Origin: Anthoceros angustus
Lineage: Eukaryota; Streptophyta; Anthocerotopsida; Anthocerotales; Anthocerotaceae
DNA: 64,000 nucleotides
Direction of reading: 5' to 3'
NCBI GenBank assembly: GCA_010909165.1
Contig: VJWM01000187.1
Location: forward strand, 1 to 64,000
Position numbers and translations under genes: made by a program
Shown: positions 20,231 to 32,029 of the stretch, one piece after another
Layout: every line of letters begins with the position of its first letter
Position numbering within the stretch: position 1 is the stretch's first letter
The notes under the pieces: generated by a model
Databases searched by the model: none
What the model saw: only the letters and a program-made list of their open reading frames with translations
What the model was told of the DNA's origin: nothing

Positions 20231-23178
20231 ATGAAACTGGGAATGGCAAGAGAGAAACGGCCCTTGGAGCAGGAGACAGCCAAGGAGAGCTTGCCTGAAG
20301 AGAAGCGTCCTCGTCCTGCGCTTGCCAGGTGCGCCCGGCTCCCCTTCGTGGATTCTCACCGCCCGCGCTGTCGCGCATTTTTCCCTGGCTGCTGTAGATT
20401 TGCCGCTTCTTGGACGAGGGGCGTTGGGGGATGCGGCAGGGGTGTGGGACGGCGGGCTGACCTTGCTTTCTGACCGCTTGTGTGGCTGTGTTGGTCGTGG
20501 AGCAGCGTGATTGTCGAAGCTGTGAAATTGGATAGTCTTCAGAAGTTGTGCTCGACTTTGGAGCCACTGCTGCGGCGAGTGGTACGCGTTTTGTGAGTTA
20601 AGTTGTGGTTTTTGGCCGGGTCTTGAAGTGGCGGTGCCTCACTGCGGCCTGCCGCTGGTGTGTAGGTTGGAGAGGAAGTCGAACGGGCTTTGGCGAAGTT
20701 GGCTCCTGCTCGGATTGGGGGCAGGTATGTGGCGTGACCTCACGGCTGTGGTGTCGGGGCTGTTTCTGTTACCCTGGCGTGGTGGATGCGTTTGGCTGAG
20801 GCTTTGTTGCGCTTGCAGGACGTCGCCGAAGCGCATACAGGGGCCTGATGCCAAGAGCTTTCGGCTTCAGTTCAGGAACCGGTTGGCGCTCCCCTTGTTC
20901 ACAGGGAGCAAAGTTGAAGGCGAGCAGGGTTCGGCCATCCATGTCGTGCTGCAGGATGCAGCGACCGGGCAGGTGGTTACTAGTGGCCCCGAGTCGGCTG
21001 CGAAGCTGGAGGTCATAGTTCTTGAAGGGGACTTTTCTGCGGACGATGAGGATGACTGGACGCAGGAGGACTTCGAGACCCATGAGGTCCGTGAGCGGGA
21101 GGGCAAGAGGCCACTCCTGACAGGAGACCTCACTGTGACTCTGAAGGAGGGAGTGGGGACCCTCGGGGAGCTCACCTTCACGGACAACTCCAGCTGGATA
21201 CGGAGCCGGAAGTTCAGGCTCGGAGTTAAGATATCTTCTGGCTACTGCGAGGGTGTTCGCATTCGTGAGGCGAAGACTGAGGCTTTTACTGTGAAAGACC
21301 ATCGTGGGGAACGTAAGTCCCTCGCGTTTGTACATTTTGTCCGTGCCCCGTTCGGCAGTTTGCGAACGTGGCTTCAGAATGTAACGCCTGTCGCTGTATT
21401 TTCTCGTACATGTGGCGCTCGTTCCTTTTGTTTCGAGCTGTGGGGTGAATGCTAAGTGCCTGTTGTTGTTTATGTTCTACAGTGTACAAGAAGCATTATC
21501 CCCCTGCCTTGAATGACGAGGTTTGGCGTTTGGATAAGATTGGGAAGGATGGAGCCTTCCATAAAAGGCTCAATCTAGCTGGGATTCAGACTGTCGAAGA
21601 CTTTCTGCGCCTGGTGGTCATGGATCCACAGAAGCTGCGGAATGTGAGACTCGTTCATTTTCCTGGGCTAAGTTGCTGCAGCTTTGTTAAGCCCATCAGT
21701 ATCTGAACTGCGCCGTTGGAGTTGTGCAGACTCTCGGAAATGGTATGTCCAACAAGATGTGGGACGGGACTGTTGAACATGCCAAGACCTGTGTGCTGAG
21801 CGGAAAGCTGCATGTTTATTATGCTGACGAGAAGCAAAATATTGGAGTCATATTCAACAATATCTTTCAGCTTATGGGCTTAATTGCGGATGGCCAATAT
21901 ATGTCCGTGGATTCCCTCTCTGACAGTGAAAAGGTTCGCTCAGGACTCGGGTATCAATTGCAATTGTATGTTTAGGTCGCAAATGGGCAGCTTTCTGACT
22001 TGAATGTGCTGTGTGATTCAGGTTTATGTGGACAAGCTAGTGAAGGTCGCCTATGAGAACTGGGAGAATGTGGTTGAGTATGATGGTGAGGCGCTTATTG
22101 GTGTGAAGCCCAACAAGTTGAAGGGCATCAATACACATACTGAGGAACCTCTGAATGCATCTCGCAATTCTCAGCCTTCTCAACCAATGAACCAGGGCGC
22201 TAACCAACAAGCAGCAGTTTCACAAACAGTTCCTGTACAGAGGGCCAATACTGTTCCTTCTGCTGCTGCAAGCGGGACTGGTATTACTCTTCATCCGCCC
22301 AGAAATAAGTTGCTCTGGGGTGTGGCTACATTTTGAAGTTGTGCCCCATGTAGGGTACCGCTCTGTCCGCATCTTCCAGGCAGTCTTGTTTCAATTGATT
22401 GCTAGTGCCCAGTGTTACATTAGGTGAATTTATTGCTGGAATATTGCTTTGGGGTGTGTCTGACGAGTCCTCCAATCTTCCTTTGGTGTGTGTAGGAATG
22501 ACACCTGGTCAGATGTATGTGTCTGATCAGCAGAAGCTCATGGCCCATAAGTATCAGGGCCAGGGTCAGCAGCTTAGGGATGATCAACATCAGATGATGT
22601 TAGGAACCGGCTTGAATATGAACCTAGCTTCTGCAGGTCAGCCTGCAGTGGATATGCATGGCAATGTGACCCTGACCGGACTTGCCTTAGGACATGGACC
22701 TCCACAAAGTGGGATGTCTTCAATGGCATACCCAGCTACGAGCTCAAGTAGTATGCAACCTGGGAGTGTGAACATAGGTGGTGGAGACTGGAATCGATAT
22801 AAGGATATATTGAGACAAGAGAGCTTTCGAGGCAATCAGGTGGATGAGATGATTTTTGAGGAAGATATTCGTGCCAAGAGTTTGGAAATGTTGGATAATG
22901 AAGATATGCACATGCAGATTCAGCAATTGTTGCGAATGTTTAATGGGGGTCAAGGGGATCAAACAAATTTGAGCTATCCTTTACAAGGAGATGAGAATTA
23001 TTCCTTTAGTGGCTTCCCTCCCAACACTCCTGATTCTTTGATGATAGAGAAACCAAGGCCCAATGGCAAGGCAAATGTCGGCTGGCTCAAATTAAAAGCT
23101 GCTTTGCGCTGGGGCATCTTCATTAGGAAGAGGGCAGCCACTAGAAGGGCCCAACTTGAAGAAGTGGATGATGATTAG
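20231..23178 (+). CDS. CBP60-family calmodulin-binding protein
   Basis: Plant-specific DNA-binding regulator; family members bind calmodulin and control salicylate, immunity or growth genes. Exons: 20231-20328, 20506-20581, 20666-20724, 20819-21312, 21483-21643, 21730-21933, 22022-22280, 22496-23178; all junctions keep frame, 677 aa. The N-terminus carries a basic KRPRP patch, then [20 protein letters not shown] and [15 protein letters not shown], typical of the family. The conserved central domain follows ([73 protein letters not shown]). Residues about 649-670 ([17 protein letters not shown]) form the conserved basic amphipathic C-terminal helix, a likely calmodulin-binding site of the CBP60a kind. 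A Gln/Asn-rich linker lies at about 375-450. Which CBP60 subgroup this represents cannot be said from motifs alone. Confidence 0.92.
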
Positions 23179-25476
23179 TCCTGATGGCCGTAGGCTGGCA
23201 TGTTTGCAGCGATGGGGTTGATGTCCAGCTGTAGGCTTGGTGTCACTATATTGTGCACTTGCGATCAGGTCTACAGCTGACACAACTCACATCGTGACCC
23301 CCACCTTTGAAAGCAAATCTCCGGCTTGACCCACAGGTGCCTTGGGTGTGCACTTCGGATGTTGTTGCACCAGTGATTGCTGTCATCAGATCAGAGATTC
23401 ACAGTTCTAGAGCTGACCGTTTGGTTTAAAGCTGCTCTGATTGGAACGTCTTCTTTTTTTGAATTTTGCTCTGGAGCTTGTCTCTCTCTCAATTGCTAGA
23501 AGGTTGGCACACTGTTATGTATATGTACAGGAATCTTGAAGTCAGTTGGCATGGACACTGTGGACCCAAGAGGATGTCTGTAGCCATGGTCACTATGGTG
23601 GCAAGGTCATTTTGAAGAGTCAGTCTCATGGGATCGCCTTGCGGTGTTGTTGGGTTGTCTCTCTGGTTCTCATTTATGCACCTGCCTTCAGGCTTGTGGA
23701 TCATGTTAGTGTGACCACGATTCCTACTAGAAGAGCATCTCTTTGGAAACTATTGCCATCCATGTCACTTGATCTGGGTACCTTGCACTGAGCCTTGGTA
23801 GTTCAGGTTTGGTGGAGTTGGAAATCACTGAGTCATAGACTGGCAGTTGGTAGCCTGCTCAATTTAGGTAGACATTGTTTTGGAGGGATCCCTGTAAAAT
23901 TGTTGTGATATCACACTTCCTGACACGTGACTCAATTTAATGAAGTGTATCCTCCCTTAATTTCATGGTTGGATGTTGTCACAGACACAAGAGTGTAGTT
24001 TGATGCCTGCTTTTCAGTACTAGCCTCTTGCCTACTTTCGTGCAGATTCAGCATTACTCACTATATCTCTGCTGACAGTGACGAGATCCAAGTCAAAGAC
24101 GTGATGGAGGCGTTAAGTCAATTCCTCGTTCAAATGTAGGAGTTCTAACGTCCGGTATCATTCTGATGCTGTTGATTCCTTGTGGGTTATCCACACCACA
24201 CTGCAGTCGGTTCCCCCCTGGTAACGTGCTGGATTCTTCAGTCCTGTTTTGGCCAGTTTGGTTTTGCATCTTGGATATCCATCAGCAAGCAATTCAGGCG
24301 TGAGGTGTACTGACTGGGGAATGCTGCAGTGGATGAGTTGGTGAGCGTGTGCTCTGACACGAGGGTTGGGACTGTGTTTCTAGGTGGTGCGTAAACTCCC
24401 CATGCTTTTTCAGCTGGGTGGAAATGTGCTAGTGGATGTTGACAATGCTGCTTGCATCTGACACGATGATATGGAGATTTTATAACCTTGAAGCAGTCGC
24501 TTGTGAAGGGTTCTCCATTAGTGTAAGCAAGGAATTTTCTTCAGAGTCCGCAGTTGCTTGAAAGTATCCTAGCCTCCACGGTTGTGTGAAGCAGATAGCC
24601 TGCGGCAACCCACTACCCCTTGCCGACGCAGGAAACAGGCCCTCCAGATTACAACGGATCACTGTCATTTATCTTTTCGAGGTTTCCCAGGTCCTGTGCA
24701 ATTAATTAACTCCACTGTGGAGGCGCAGTAATCGAGTCTGTCCTACAAAGTTAGTACCACTCGACAGTTAGTTGCTCAATTTCCTCTCCTGTAAAATTGC
24801 TGAAGAGCACTCAAATCTCAAATTCGATGTATTATGTTCAATTTTGACGGCGTGCACTCGTCGCTCGGTGTCTTATGGCTCACCTACCATCGTAGTATCA
24901 GCGTGGACCTTCCCAAAACAAATATCGAATTGATCTCGAAGCTTGCACTATCCATGAACGATTCAGACACAGCCAAAGCTAGCTTTGCTGAATCTGCGCA
25001 CCCACCTACTCTGCGGTGCAAGGCCTACACAATGTAAGCATGATATGGGCTCCGGTTCTCCAGGTCGAGTAAGGATGTTGGGAAGGCGCATGTGCGATTT
25101 GTAGATTCACGCAACCGAAGTCATAGATGATGTGCGTAATGCTGGAGCAATCGCTCCCTCAACTAAGGGCTTGTGATTTTAACTCTTACATCGACATGGA
25201 TTGGGTGGTACATGGGTGTACCACTGTACAAAAGGTAGCAACTTGCAACAGAATTCGATACGTGAACAAGTGTTAGAGCCTTCCTGGAGGCACACGTGGG
25301 TCCCCAAGCTTCCTGTTGAAGCAGCCCGCTGTTTGAAGGCGACTTTGTCTCCTCCCCGGGCTCCCCCTGTATACACTATGAGGCAACATATGCAATCCTC
25401 ACTCGGATTGAAGCATTCAAGCTGGAGCAGTCTATGAGGAGTTGAAGAGCAGCTGGATGTTTGGGATTATTTCTGA
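23179..25476. other. CBP60 3' flank and intergenic sequence
   Basis: T/G-rich sequence, probably 3' UTR followed by intergenic DNA. The segment 23423-23518 recurs with small contractions at 26934-27024, inside the HSPA12-RING gene. No other gene is supported. Confidence 0.5.
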
Positions 25477-26934
25477 ATGGAGAGGCTGACAGTAGTGAGC
25501 ATTCATTTGGGTGCTGCATTCTGTACCCTTGCTTATGGCAAAGCAAGCGACTTCTGCGACTGGCCCATGGCCAGGGAGAGGGAGAGGGAGACCGGCGTGG
25601 TCCAGCCTACCAGTCTCTACTACGTCAAGACCAATGTTTCGCCTGGAGGTCCTGATACAGATGAATCTGATTCTGCTGGGTCTGAAGGTGGTAATTCAGG
25701 TGATTCTGATTCTGAAGCAGAGTATGAGGCTACACACTGGGGATGGGGTGCGGAACTGCGTCATGAAGAGGACCTGGTAGCCTTAGCACGCTCCTCGTCG
25801 GAAACAAGCAACGGCCTGTATGTGACCAAATTTTTGACCTGGGGGCATCTTGCCTCAAGCAGGGCGCCGGCCCGAGGGTGGTGGCAGGGAGAGCAGAAAT
25901 TTGCAAGTCCAGGGGACCTTCCCCAAGGGCTGTCACTGGTCACTGTTATCAGCGACTACCTCAGCCAGCTCGCTGGCTTCGCCGTTGATGATGTGAATCG
26001 GAGGTATTCTAGCGACATCACGATGGGGGACATCCAGTGGTGTTTCACTGTGCCAAGCATTTGGGATGATTCTGCACTCAAGACCTTCCAGCAGAATGTG
26101 GAGTTGGCGGGCATAGTGAATGGCCCCTTTTGCCCGCCACAAGCTGCAGCTCAAGCAAGTTCTCATCCTCTGCTCTTTGTTCTGGAGTGGGAAGCTGCAG
26201 CACTGTCTTGCTTTAGGGAAGTGAGCATGGAGGAAGGATCTGAGGTGTTAGGGGTGGATGTTGGAAGTGACACTACCAACATTGTCATTTTGAAGGAGCA
26301 TCAAGGAGGCTTCGTTCTTGTGGAGGGACGCTCTGCTGATGGTTGTTGCATCAGTGATGTGGACAAGAGCTTCTACGACATGCTGCGGGCAAGGATTGGC
26401 TCAGCCTGCTTCGATGACATGGAGCGGCAGAACCCCGTTTTCAGGAGGCACATGCAGGACATGTGGGAAGCCCTGCGTAATAGCTATGGCGGGGACGGAG
26501 ACCCGAACTACTTGGAGTTGCCTCGAACTCACACTGTGCAAATTCCTTGGGAGGCCTACGACCGTGGCAGAGATAACGTTGTGGAGGATTATGACGAAAT
26601 CGAGGTAGACATGAGGCTGATACTGGATCCCGTGGCAGAGAAAATCATCCAGCTGATCCAAGAGCAGTTGTCAAGGCCAGCTGTGAAGGGACTCTTTCTG
26701 ATGGGGGAATCCTCGCTACCAGGTTACCTGGGGCTGAAGATGAAGGCAGCCTTCGGAACCAAGTTCGGTGATCGCATGAGGATCCCGCCCGATCCCCGCA
26801 GTGCAATGTGCCATGGAGCTGTTACATTCGGGTTATCCCCTGCCTTGCAAGCATCCCGTAGGACCTACGAGCTGACGCTCCAGAGACCCTGCTCCCTCTT
26901 TGACTATCCCAAGCTCAATGTTTGGACTGCTTTG
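25477..26934 (+). pseudogene. HSPA12-like ATPase fused to RING finger: 5' part
   Basis: First 486 codons of an HSP70-superfamily ATPase of the HSPA12 type. Visible: phosphate-1-like loop region VVSIHLGAAFCTLAYGKAS (residues about 5-23), an acidic Ser/Asp/Glu insert (about 60-82), WCFTVPSIWDDSALKTFQQN, LFVLEWEAAALSCFREV, and the phosphate-2-like LGVDVGSDTTNIVILKE. These follow the order of animal HSPA12 proteins (family knowledge). The frame is broken after LNVWTAL, where the sequence switches to a copy of CBP60 downstream DNA at 26934. The missing C-terminal part (coiled coil and RING) is found at about 28069-28804, so the intact locus probably encoded roughly 730 aa. Client proteins unknown. 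The start is the first in-frame Met before the nucleotide-binding motif. Confidence 0.75.
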
Positions 26935-27024
26935 GTTTAAAGCTGCTCTGATTGGAACGCTTTCTTTTTGAATTTTGCTCTGGAGCTTGTCTCTCTCAAT
27001 TGCTAGAAGGTTGGCACACTGTTA
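26934..27024 (+). repeat. Displaced copy of CBP60 downstream sequence
   Basis: About 91 bases nearly identical to 23423-23518, with a CT dinucleotide unit and some T residues lost. The left joint shares TTTGG with both partners and the right joint shares CACTGTTAT. It interrupts the HSPA12-RING reading frame. Confidence 0.85.
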
Positions 27025-28804
27025 TCAGCGACTACCTCAGCCAGCTCGCTGGCTTCGCCGTTGATGATGTGAATCGGAGGTATTCTAGCGACATCACGAT
27101 GGGGACATCCAGTGGTGTTTCACTGTGCCAAGCATTTGGGATGATTCTGCACTCAAGACCTTCCAGCAGAATGTGGAGTTGGCGGGCATAGTGAATGGCC
27201 CCTTTGCCCGCCACAAGCTGCAGCTCAAGCAAGTTCTCATCCTCTGCTCTTTGTTCTGGAGTGGGAAGCTGCAGCACTGTCTTGCTTTAGGGAAGTGAGC
27301 ATGGAGGAAGGATCTGAGGTGTTAGGGGTGGATGTTGGAAGTGACACTACCAACATTGTCATTTGAAGGAGCATCAAGGAGGCTTCGTTCTTGTGGAGGG
27401 ACGCTCTGCTGATGGTTGTTGCATCAGTGATGTGGACAAGAGCTTCTACGACATGCTGCGGGCAAGGATTGGCTCAGCCTGCTTCGATGACATGGAGCGG
27501 CAGAACCCCGTTTTCAGGAGGCACATGCAGGACATGTGGGAAGCCCTGCGTAATAGCTATGGCGGGGACGGAGACCCGAACTACTTGGAGTTGCCTCGAA
27601 CTCACACTGTGCAAATTCCTTGGGAGGCCTACGACCGTGGCAGAGATAACGTTGTGGAGGATTATGACGAAATCGAGGTAGACATGAGGCTGATACTGGA
27701 TCCCGTGGCAGAGATAACGTTGTGGAGGATTATGACGAAATCGAGGTAGACATGAGGCTGATACTGGATCCCGTGGCAGAGAAAATCATCCAGCTGATCC
27801 AAGAGCAGTTGTCAAGGCCAGCTGTGAAGGGACTCTTTCTGATGGGGGAATCCTCGCTACCAGGTTACCTGGGGCTGAAGATGAAGGCAGCCTTCGGAAC
27901 CAAGTTCGGTGATCGCATGAGGATCCCGCCCGATCCCCGCAGTGCAATGTGCCATGGAGCTGTTACATTCGGGTTATCCCCTGCCTTGCAAGCATCCCGT
28001 AGGACCTACGAGCTGACGCTCCAGAGACCCTGCTCCCTCTTTGACTATCCCAAGCTCAATGTTTGGACTGCTTTGGAACTGGTTCTCGAGAAGCGCTCTG
28101 AGTTCGATGAGAGTTTGAGGTCTTGTCTCGACGCTATCCACATGGCTGGGATCGAAGCTGTCCACAGTGCGGATTCGTCAGAAGCCATTGTAGCTTCCCT
28201 CATGGAAACGCATGACCACAGCATCCGGCATTCGAAACTTGTCATGGAGGCAGTGGTGGAGCTTCAGTCTAGGAGACTGCGGCACAGCCAGTCAGAGATG
28301 GAGACAGCGCATGCTGTTACCAAATCGGAGAGAGACACTTTGCGAGCGGAGATGAGGGCAGCCGAGTCGTTGATACAGTCACAGAGATTGGATCACGAGG
28401 AAAAGCTGCAAACATTGCAGGACCAGATGTTGGAGGCCATCACGGCTTCTGAACTTTCCTTCGCGGAGGAGATGAACCAACTGCGGGCTCAGTATCTCTC
28501 TTTCTACGCTGAACAGGACACGCTGAAAGCGGAGAAGGACAGGATCGAAGCTGAGAAACAGAACATTGAGGTTGCAGCGGCCCTTGAGCGTGATGTGTTT
28601 GTGAGAGAGAAAGCTCGTCTTGAAGAAGCAGCCCGAGAGCACATGTCATGCCAGATCTGTGAGGACGAACCCCGCAATGTGGTGATACTTCCATGCGGTC
28701 ATGCTCAGTTTTGTGGCGTTTGTTTGGCTAAGCATCGCATGGCAAATCAAACATGCCCAACGTGCAGAGTGACTATCAAGGAAGTTTTGCCTTTCTTTTC
28801 CTAA
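27025..28804 (+). pseudogene. HSPA12-RING gene, second copy with intact RING end
   Basis: Restarts at the sequence of 25946 and runs through the ATPase core to the stop at 28802-28804. Frameshifts: one G lost near 27100, one T lost near 27362, and a 68-bp tandem duplication at 27637-27772. From about 27725 the frame is clean for 360 codons: ATPase end (KGLFLMGESSLPGYLGLKM), a long Glu/Gln/Arg-rich coiled coil (about 28120-28630), and a C3HC4 RING (CQIC, 11 residues, CGH, CGVC, CPTC) ending KEVLPFFS. The RING type with a preceding coiled coil suggests an E3 ubiquitin ligase. It is inferred that ATPase and RING belong to one protein, because the same junction sequence (WTALELVLEKRSEFD) is open here in frame with both halves. 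Confidence 0.75.
27635..27772 (+). repeat. 68-bp direct duplication inside HSPA12-RING copy 2
   Basis: The segment starting CCGTGGCAGAGATAACG at 27635 recurs at 27703, after which the sequence continues into GAGAAAATC. The word CCGTGGCAGAGA occurs naturally at both ends of the duplicated segment in copy 1 (26561 and 26629 region), so the duplication joins two 12-base matches. Confidence 0.9.
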
Positions 28805-30280
28805 CTTCCTTCTCAATTACAAGTAGCAGCAACAACTCGGGGCCCGGTTGTCATCCTTCAAATTTGTGGCTGTCTTGTGGTACATGTAGAATCATAATAT
28901 TGTGTAGGGATCAAGGGTGTCGTTTGTGGTTCTATGTTAGGAAGGGTTTGCTTATATAGGGGTCCCTTGCCTGTATAAGACCTCCATAGCTAAGCTCTAG
29001 TACTTAGTTGTACATGTAGCATCGCAAAATTGGGGAGCATGTATATACGTGTCGAAGAATGAATGTGTCGAAGCACGTCGTGGGAGACGTGGACAAATTT
29101 TTTGGATTTGAATTTTATCGCAAAATTGGGGAGCATGTATATACGTGTCGAAGAATGAATGTGTCAAAGCACGTCGTGGGAGACGTGGACAAATTTTTTG
29201 GATTTGAATTTTATTTAAATTTGAGGTCAGGTGGGCAAACATTCTCTTGGCACGTTCTTGCTACCGTCACACAAGCCCTGTGATCGCAAATCATATCATA
29301 TGTTGCAAACCATATGCCCTGAAAGATGCACGTATCTACGTTCTGTTGTCTTGTGGGATGTTTCAACCGAGGATACGCAGTGTAGGAAACCGGCGGGCAA
29401 GACAGCTGCCTCGTGTTTCATACACGACTGCAGCCGGCTCCCATTACCGCCCAGTCAATCAAGGCTTCTGTGCAACCACGTCGCAACAGCGTCCCGGTCC
29501 CGCCGTACGCTTGTCCCGGTAAGATGCTGTGCACGGGACAGTGTGACTCGCTTTGCGACGTGTGCAAGCGCCCCTGGCAGAGGGATGGGCCAGGCTAAAA
29601 ATTCAGCGATATCAGTGCTGTCGATTTGCACAATTTGTAATATAGTGAAGGTAATCGTTACAAATGGGCAAATGAAGGAAACCTAACAAAACCAGTGGAA
29701 GTTGCAAGTGAACATACCTGGGCATGCCCACGGTTTGCTTCATCAGACACCAGCAAGTCTGTGGTCACTGCTCCAGCTATTTCCAAATCAGGATGCAAAG
29801 AATCTTGAGAGACAGGATGGAGAATTTGAGCCCAGGGCATTGAAGAGTCATGGAAGAACACGGGAGAATAGGTTTTCACACTTCTTGAGATGGAGGTACC
29901 GATAACCGCCATTTAACCACAGTAAAGTTTGGCTACGTAGCACTCTTATCCATTTTCAAGTGTCAGGGAGTCCGTCATGTGGGTCATCCTCTTCCGCCGC
30001 CCTTCAATCCGTGGTTTTCTTCCGCGTATTATTCCTTGTGGCCTTCCTTTTCTTCTTCTTCTTCCCATTGGTCGGTCCCAATGCCAAGGCTGTCCGCTTA
30101 ATCCTGGAGGAGTACGACATGGGAAATTAATATTGGAACAACTGCATTGTTGCTTTTGAGAAAATATTGTCCGAAAGAGTTACCTGACTTGCTCATTGTC
30201 TGGGGACTGGTTTCCTGCAAACGTCACCGGGATGTGAGGGCATTCGCGAAGGGGACGTGGCACGGATGAAAAACAGATGC
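28805..30280. other. Downstream flank of HSPA12-RING
   Basis: 28805-29356 is the 3' flank and is repeated, contracted, at 34507-35053. It contains a 96-bp tandem repeat. 29357-30280 is present only once. A hydrophobic stretch lies on the plus strand near 29990-30075 without a convincing start. No further gene is supported. Confidence 0.5.
29021..29212. repeat. 96-bp tandem repeat, two units
   Basis: Units 29021-29116 and 29117-29212 differ by about one base. Each starts ATCGCAAAATTGGGGAGCAT and ends in TTTGGATTTGAATTTT. A shortened echo of both units lies at about 34717-34890. Confidence 0.85.
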
Positions 30281-31233
30281 TCAGCATGAAAACCAACCTT
30301 CGGTTATCTCCATAGCTTCATCCTCAACCTCCTCGATGGCGGGCACTTCCTCCTCCGCATCGCAAATGCCTTCAATTCTTCGACTGCTGACCATTCTAAT
30401 TCCTGCTGAAGATGAAGAAGCCCACCGGTCTCCACCGTCGTCCATATCCCACCGATGACCTACTGGAGGAACCCAGAAGTCTGGCTCGCTATTTTCAAGG
30501 TCAGGCAATGTGGGCCCTTCCTCCTCCACTAAAGCCTCATCCTCCTCGCAAGGCCGCTCCTCTGCAGCCTCATCCTCCTCGCAAGGCTGCTTCTCTGCAG
30601 CCTCATCCTCCTTACAACGCCCGCGCCCGGACGACTCTGAAGCCATGCCAGCACAACATTCAGCATGGTCGACACCTCTGTCAAAACCCAGAAAGGAGAT
30701 AACCCTCATGCTTCCACCACAAGCCGCTTGGCCTTCGGGCATTTCATCATGACAACTTACCAAGAGCCCGCATAAACTTCTTCCCTGTCATATGCTTCCA
30801 GACAGCTTCCTCGGTCTTGTTCAAAACCGCTCCTGTCATGGCGCACACGATCTTATCCCTGCCCCAAAAATTCACCGACCTCAGCTCAAAATCCCACTAC
30901 AACGTTACTAAAACCGACAGACACAACACTTTCGTGTCCACCATTGAAGTTCGGACTCCCACCAACGCAGAAATGAAAGACTACATCACCAGACCTCAGC
31001 AAAAGCTACGCCACATACCTATGAGTGGGGCTTTGCAGAAAGAAAGTCTTAAAGGGGCTACTCTCCGCCAGGGCCTTGTCAAAAAGTGCTGACTTGCACT
31101 TTTTCGTTGAGGCATAGTCCTTGGCATGGGCCTCCGGCATCTCGTGCCCGGTCTCGATGCATCTGACCCGCCCGTTATCCAACTTCACGTAGTGCACTTC
31201 TCCTATGATGCGAAAACCAGCTAGAGCTTCCAT
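30281..31233 (-). CDS. SURF2: Surfeit locus protein 2 (SURF2) homologue
   Basis: Exons on the minus strand: 31233-31019, 30858-30761, 30675-30281, all in frame, 235 aa. Exon 1 carries DNGRVRCIETGHEMP and YASTKKCKSALFDKAL; exon 2 carries KIVCAMTGAVLNKTEEAVWKHMTGKKF. These two Cys/His-containing repeats define the SURF2 family. Exon 3 encodes an acidic tail with three repeats of CEEDEA(A/L) type and the plant-typical EPDFWVPPVGHRWDMDDGGDRW. SURF2 in animals is a nucleolar protein linked to ribosome biogenesis and 5S RNP handling; the role here is inferred. The exon 3 acceptor CAGAG|GT was chosen because it alone keeps frame. An acceptor-like TTTTCAG upstream of the chosen start (about 31267) suggests a 5' UTR intron. 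The gene is divergent from the Pkr1-like gene on the other strand. Confidence 0.85.
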
Positions 31234-31320
31234 GTCCCTTTTCCCAGCCACCCCTGGCCTTGATACCTGAAAATTCACAGAAACAATTCACACGACAGCT
31301 CCATCTCCTGCTCAAAACCC

Positions 31321-31397
31321 GCACAACCGAGGGCATCTCCAATTTAGGTCATCCCAGGCACAACCGAGGACATCACCAAATTAGGTCATCCGCAGGC
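31321..31397. repeat. 38-bp imperfect tandem repeat
   Basis: CACAACCGAGG(G/A)CATC recurs after about 38 bases, each copy followed by AATTTAGGTCATC or AAATTAGGTCATC. The second unit is the landing point of the rearrangement seen at 35053. Confidence 0.7.
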
Positions 31398-31473
31398 ACA
31401 ACCACAGACACAGATGACATACCCTCACAAAAAGCTTAAACTTAACCCTACAAAACCCGTAGCCAATTCTCTC

Positions 31474-32029
31474 ATGGCGAGGCCCAACATGGATGACCAA
31501 CCAGCCGGCTCGGACAAGCCCGCAGCGTCCGAGAACCCACTGGCGACAGGGGGAGCCGGCACCGCAATCCTCCTCGGAGCCTTGGCTTCCGGACTCAACG
31601 TATACCTCCACCGCTTTGGTTCAACGATATCTGATCACGGCAATGCACATGCCAAACACATACTGATTCCACGTAACCGGCGCTGCAGAAACCCACATGG
31701 ACAGCGATGCAAATTATCTGGGTAGCGTTAGGTGCGTCGTTGCTCCTACTCCTTCGAGTCACACTCAGCTCTTCCTCACTCTCCTGCACGTCGTAATCCT
31801 CAGCGCCCTTGCCGTCAGCTTGTTTCTTCTTCTCCGCTGGTAAAATTTTGTGCCTTCATCCCACAGCAGTGTCTTGCAAACGATGGTCTTTCCACTAACA
31901 ACTTCTCGAATTCTGATTCCTTCCCCTCGCAGGTTTGTTGCTGAAACGGGATTGGTCTCCGTCCACGATCAGATGATCGAGCTCCAGCTCGTGCATCCCG
32001 CTCCAGAGTCCGGGAGTCACGTAGACTAA
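31474..32029 (+). pseudogene. Pkr1-like membrane protein, frameshifted copy
   Basis: Same exon layout as the copy at 35178-35725: exon 1 31474-31599 (MARPNMDDQPAGSDK to ASGLN), exon 2 31689-31839, exon 3 31933-32029. Exon 2 lacks seven bases relative to the other copy in its CT-rich stretch, so the frame reaches a stop. This copy does preserve an upstream ATG five codons before the Met used by the other, so the true protein may start with MARPN. Confidence 0.7.

Noticed and set aside
19419..20567. 382-codon open frame on the minus strand
   Set aside because: It is antisense to the GC-rich promoter/5' leader and first exons of CBP60, low in complexity (Arg/Gln/Gly runs from CTGCC repeats) and has no domain motif.
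26318..27749. Alternative plus-frame ORFs (96-128 codons) inside the HSPA12 copies
   Set aside because: They repeat identically in each copy because they are out-of-frame readings of the ATPase core or products of the 68-bp duplication.
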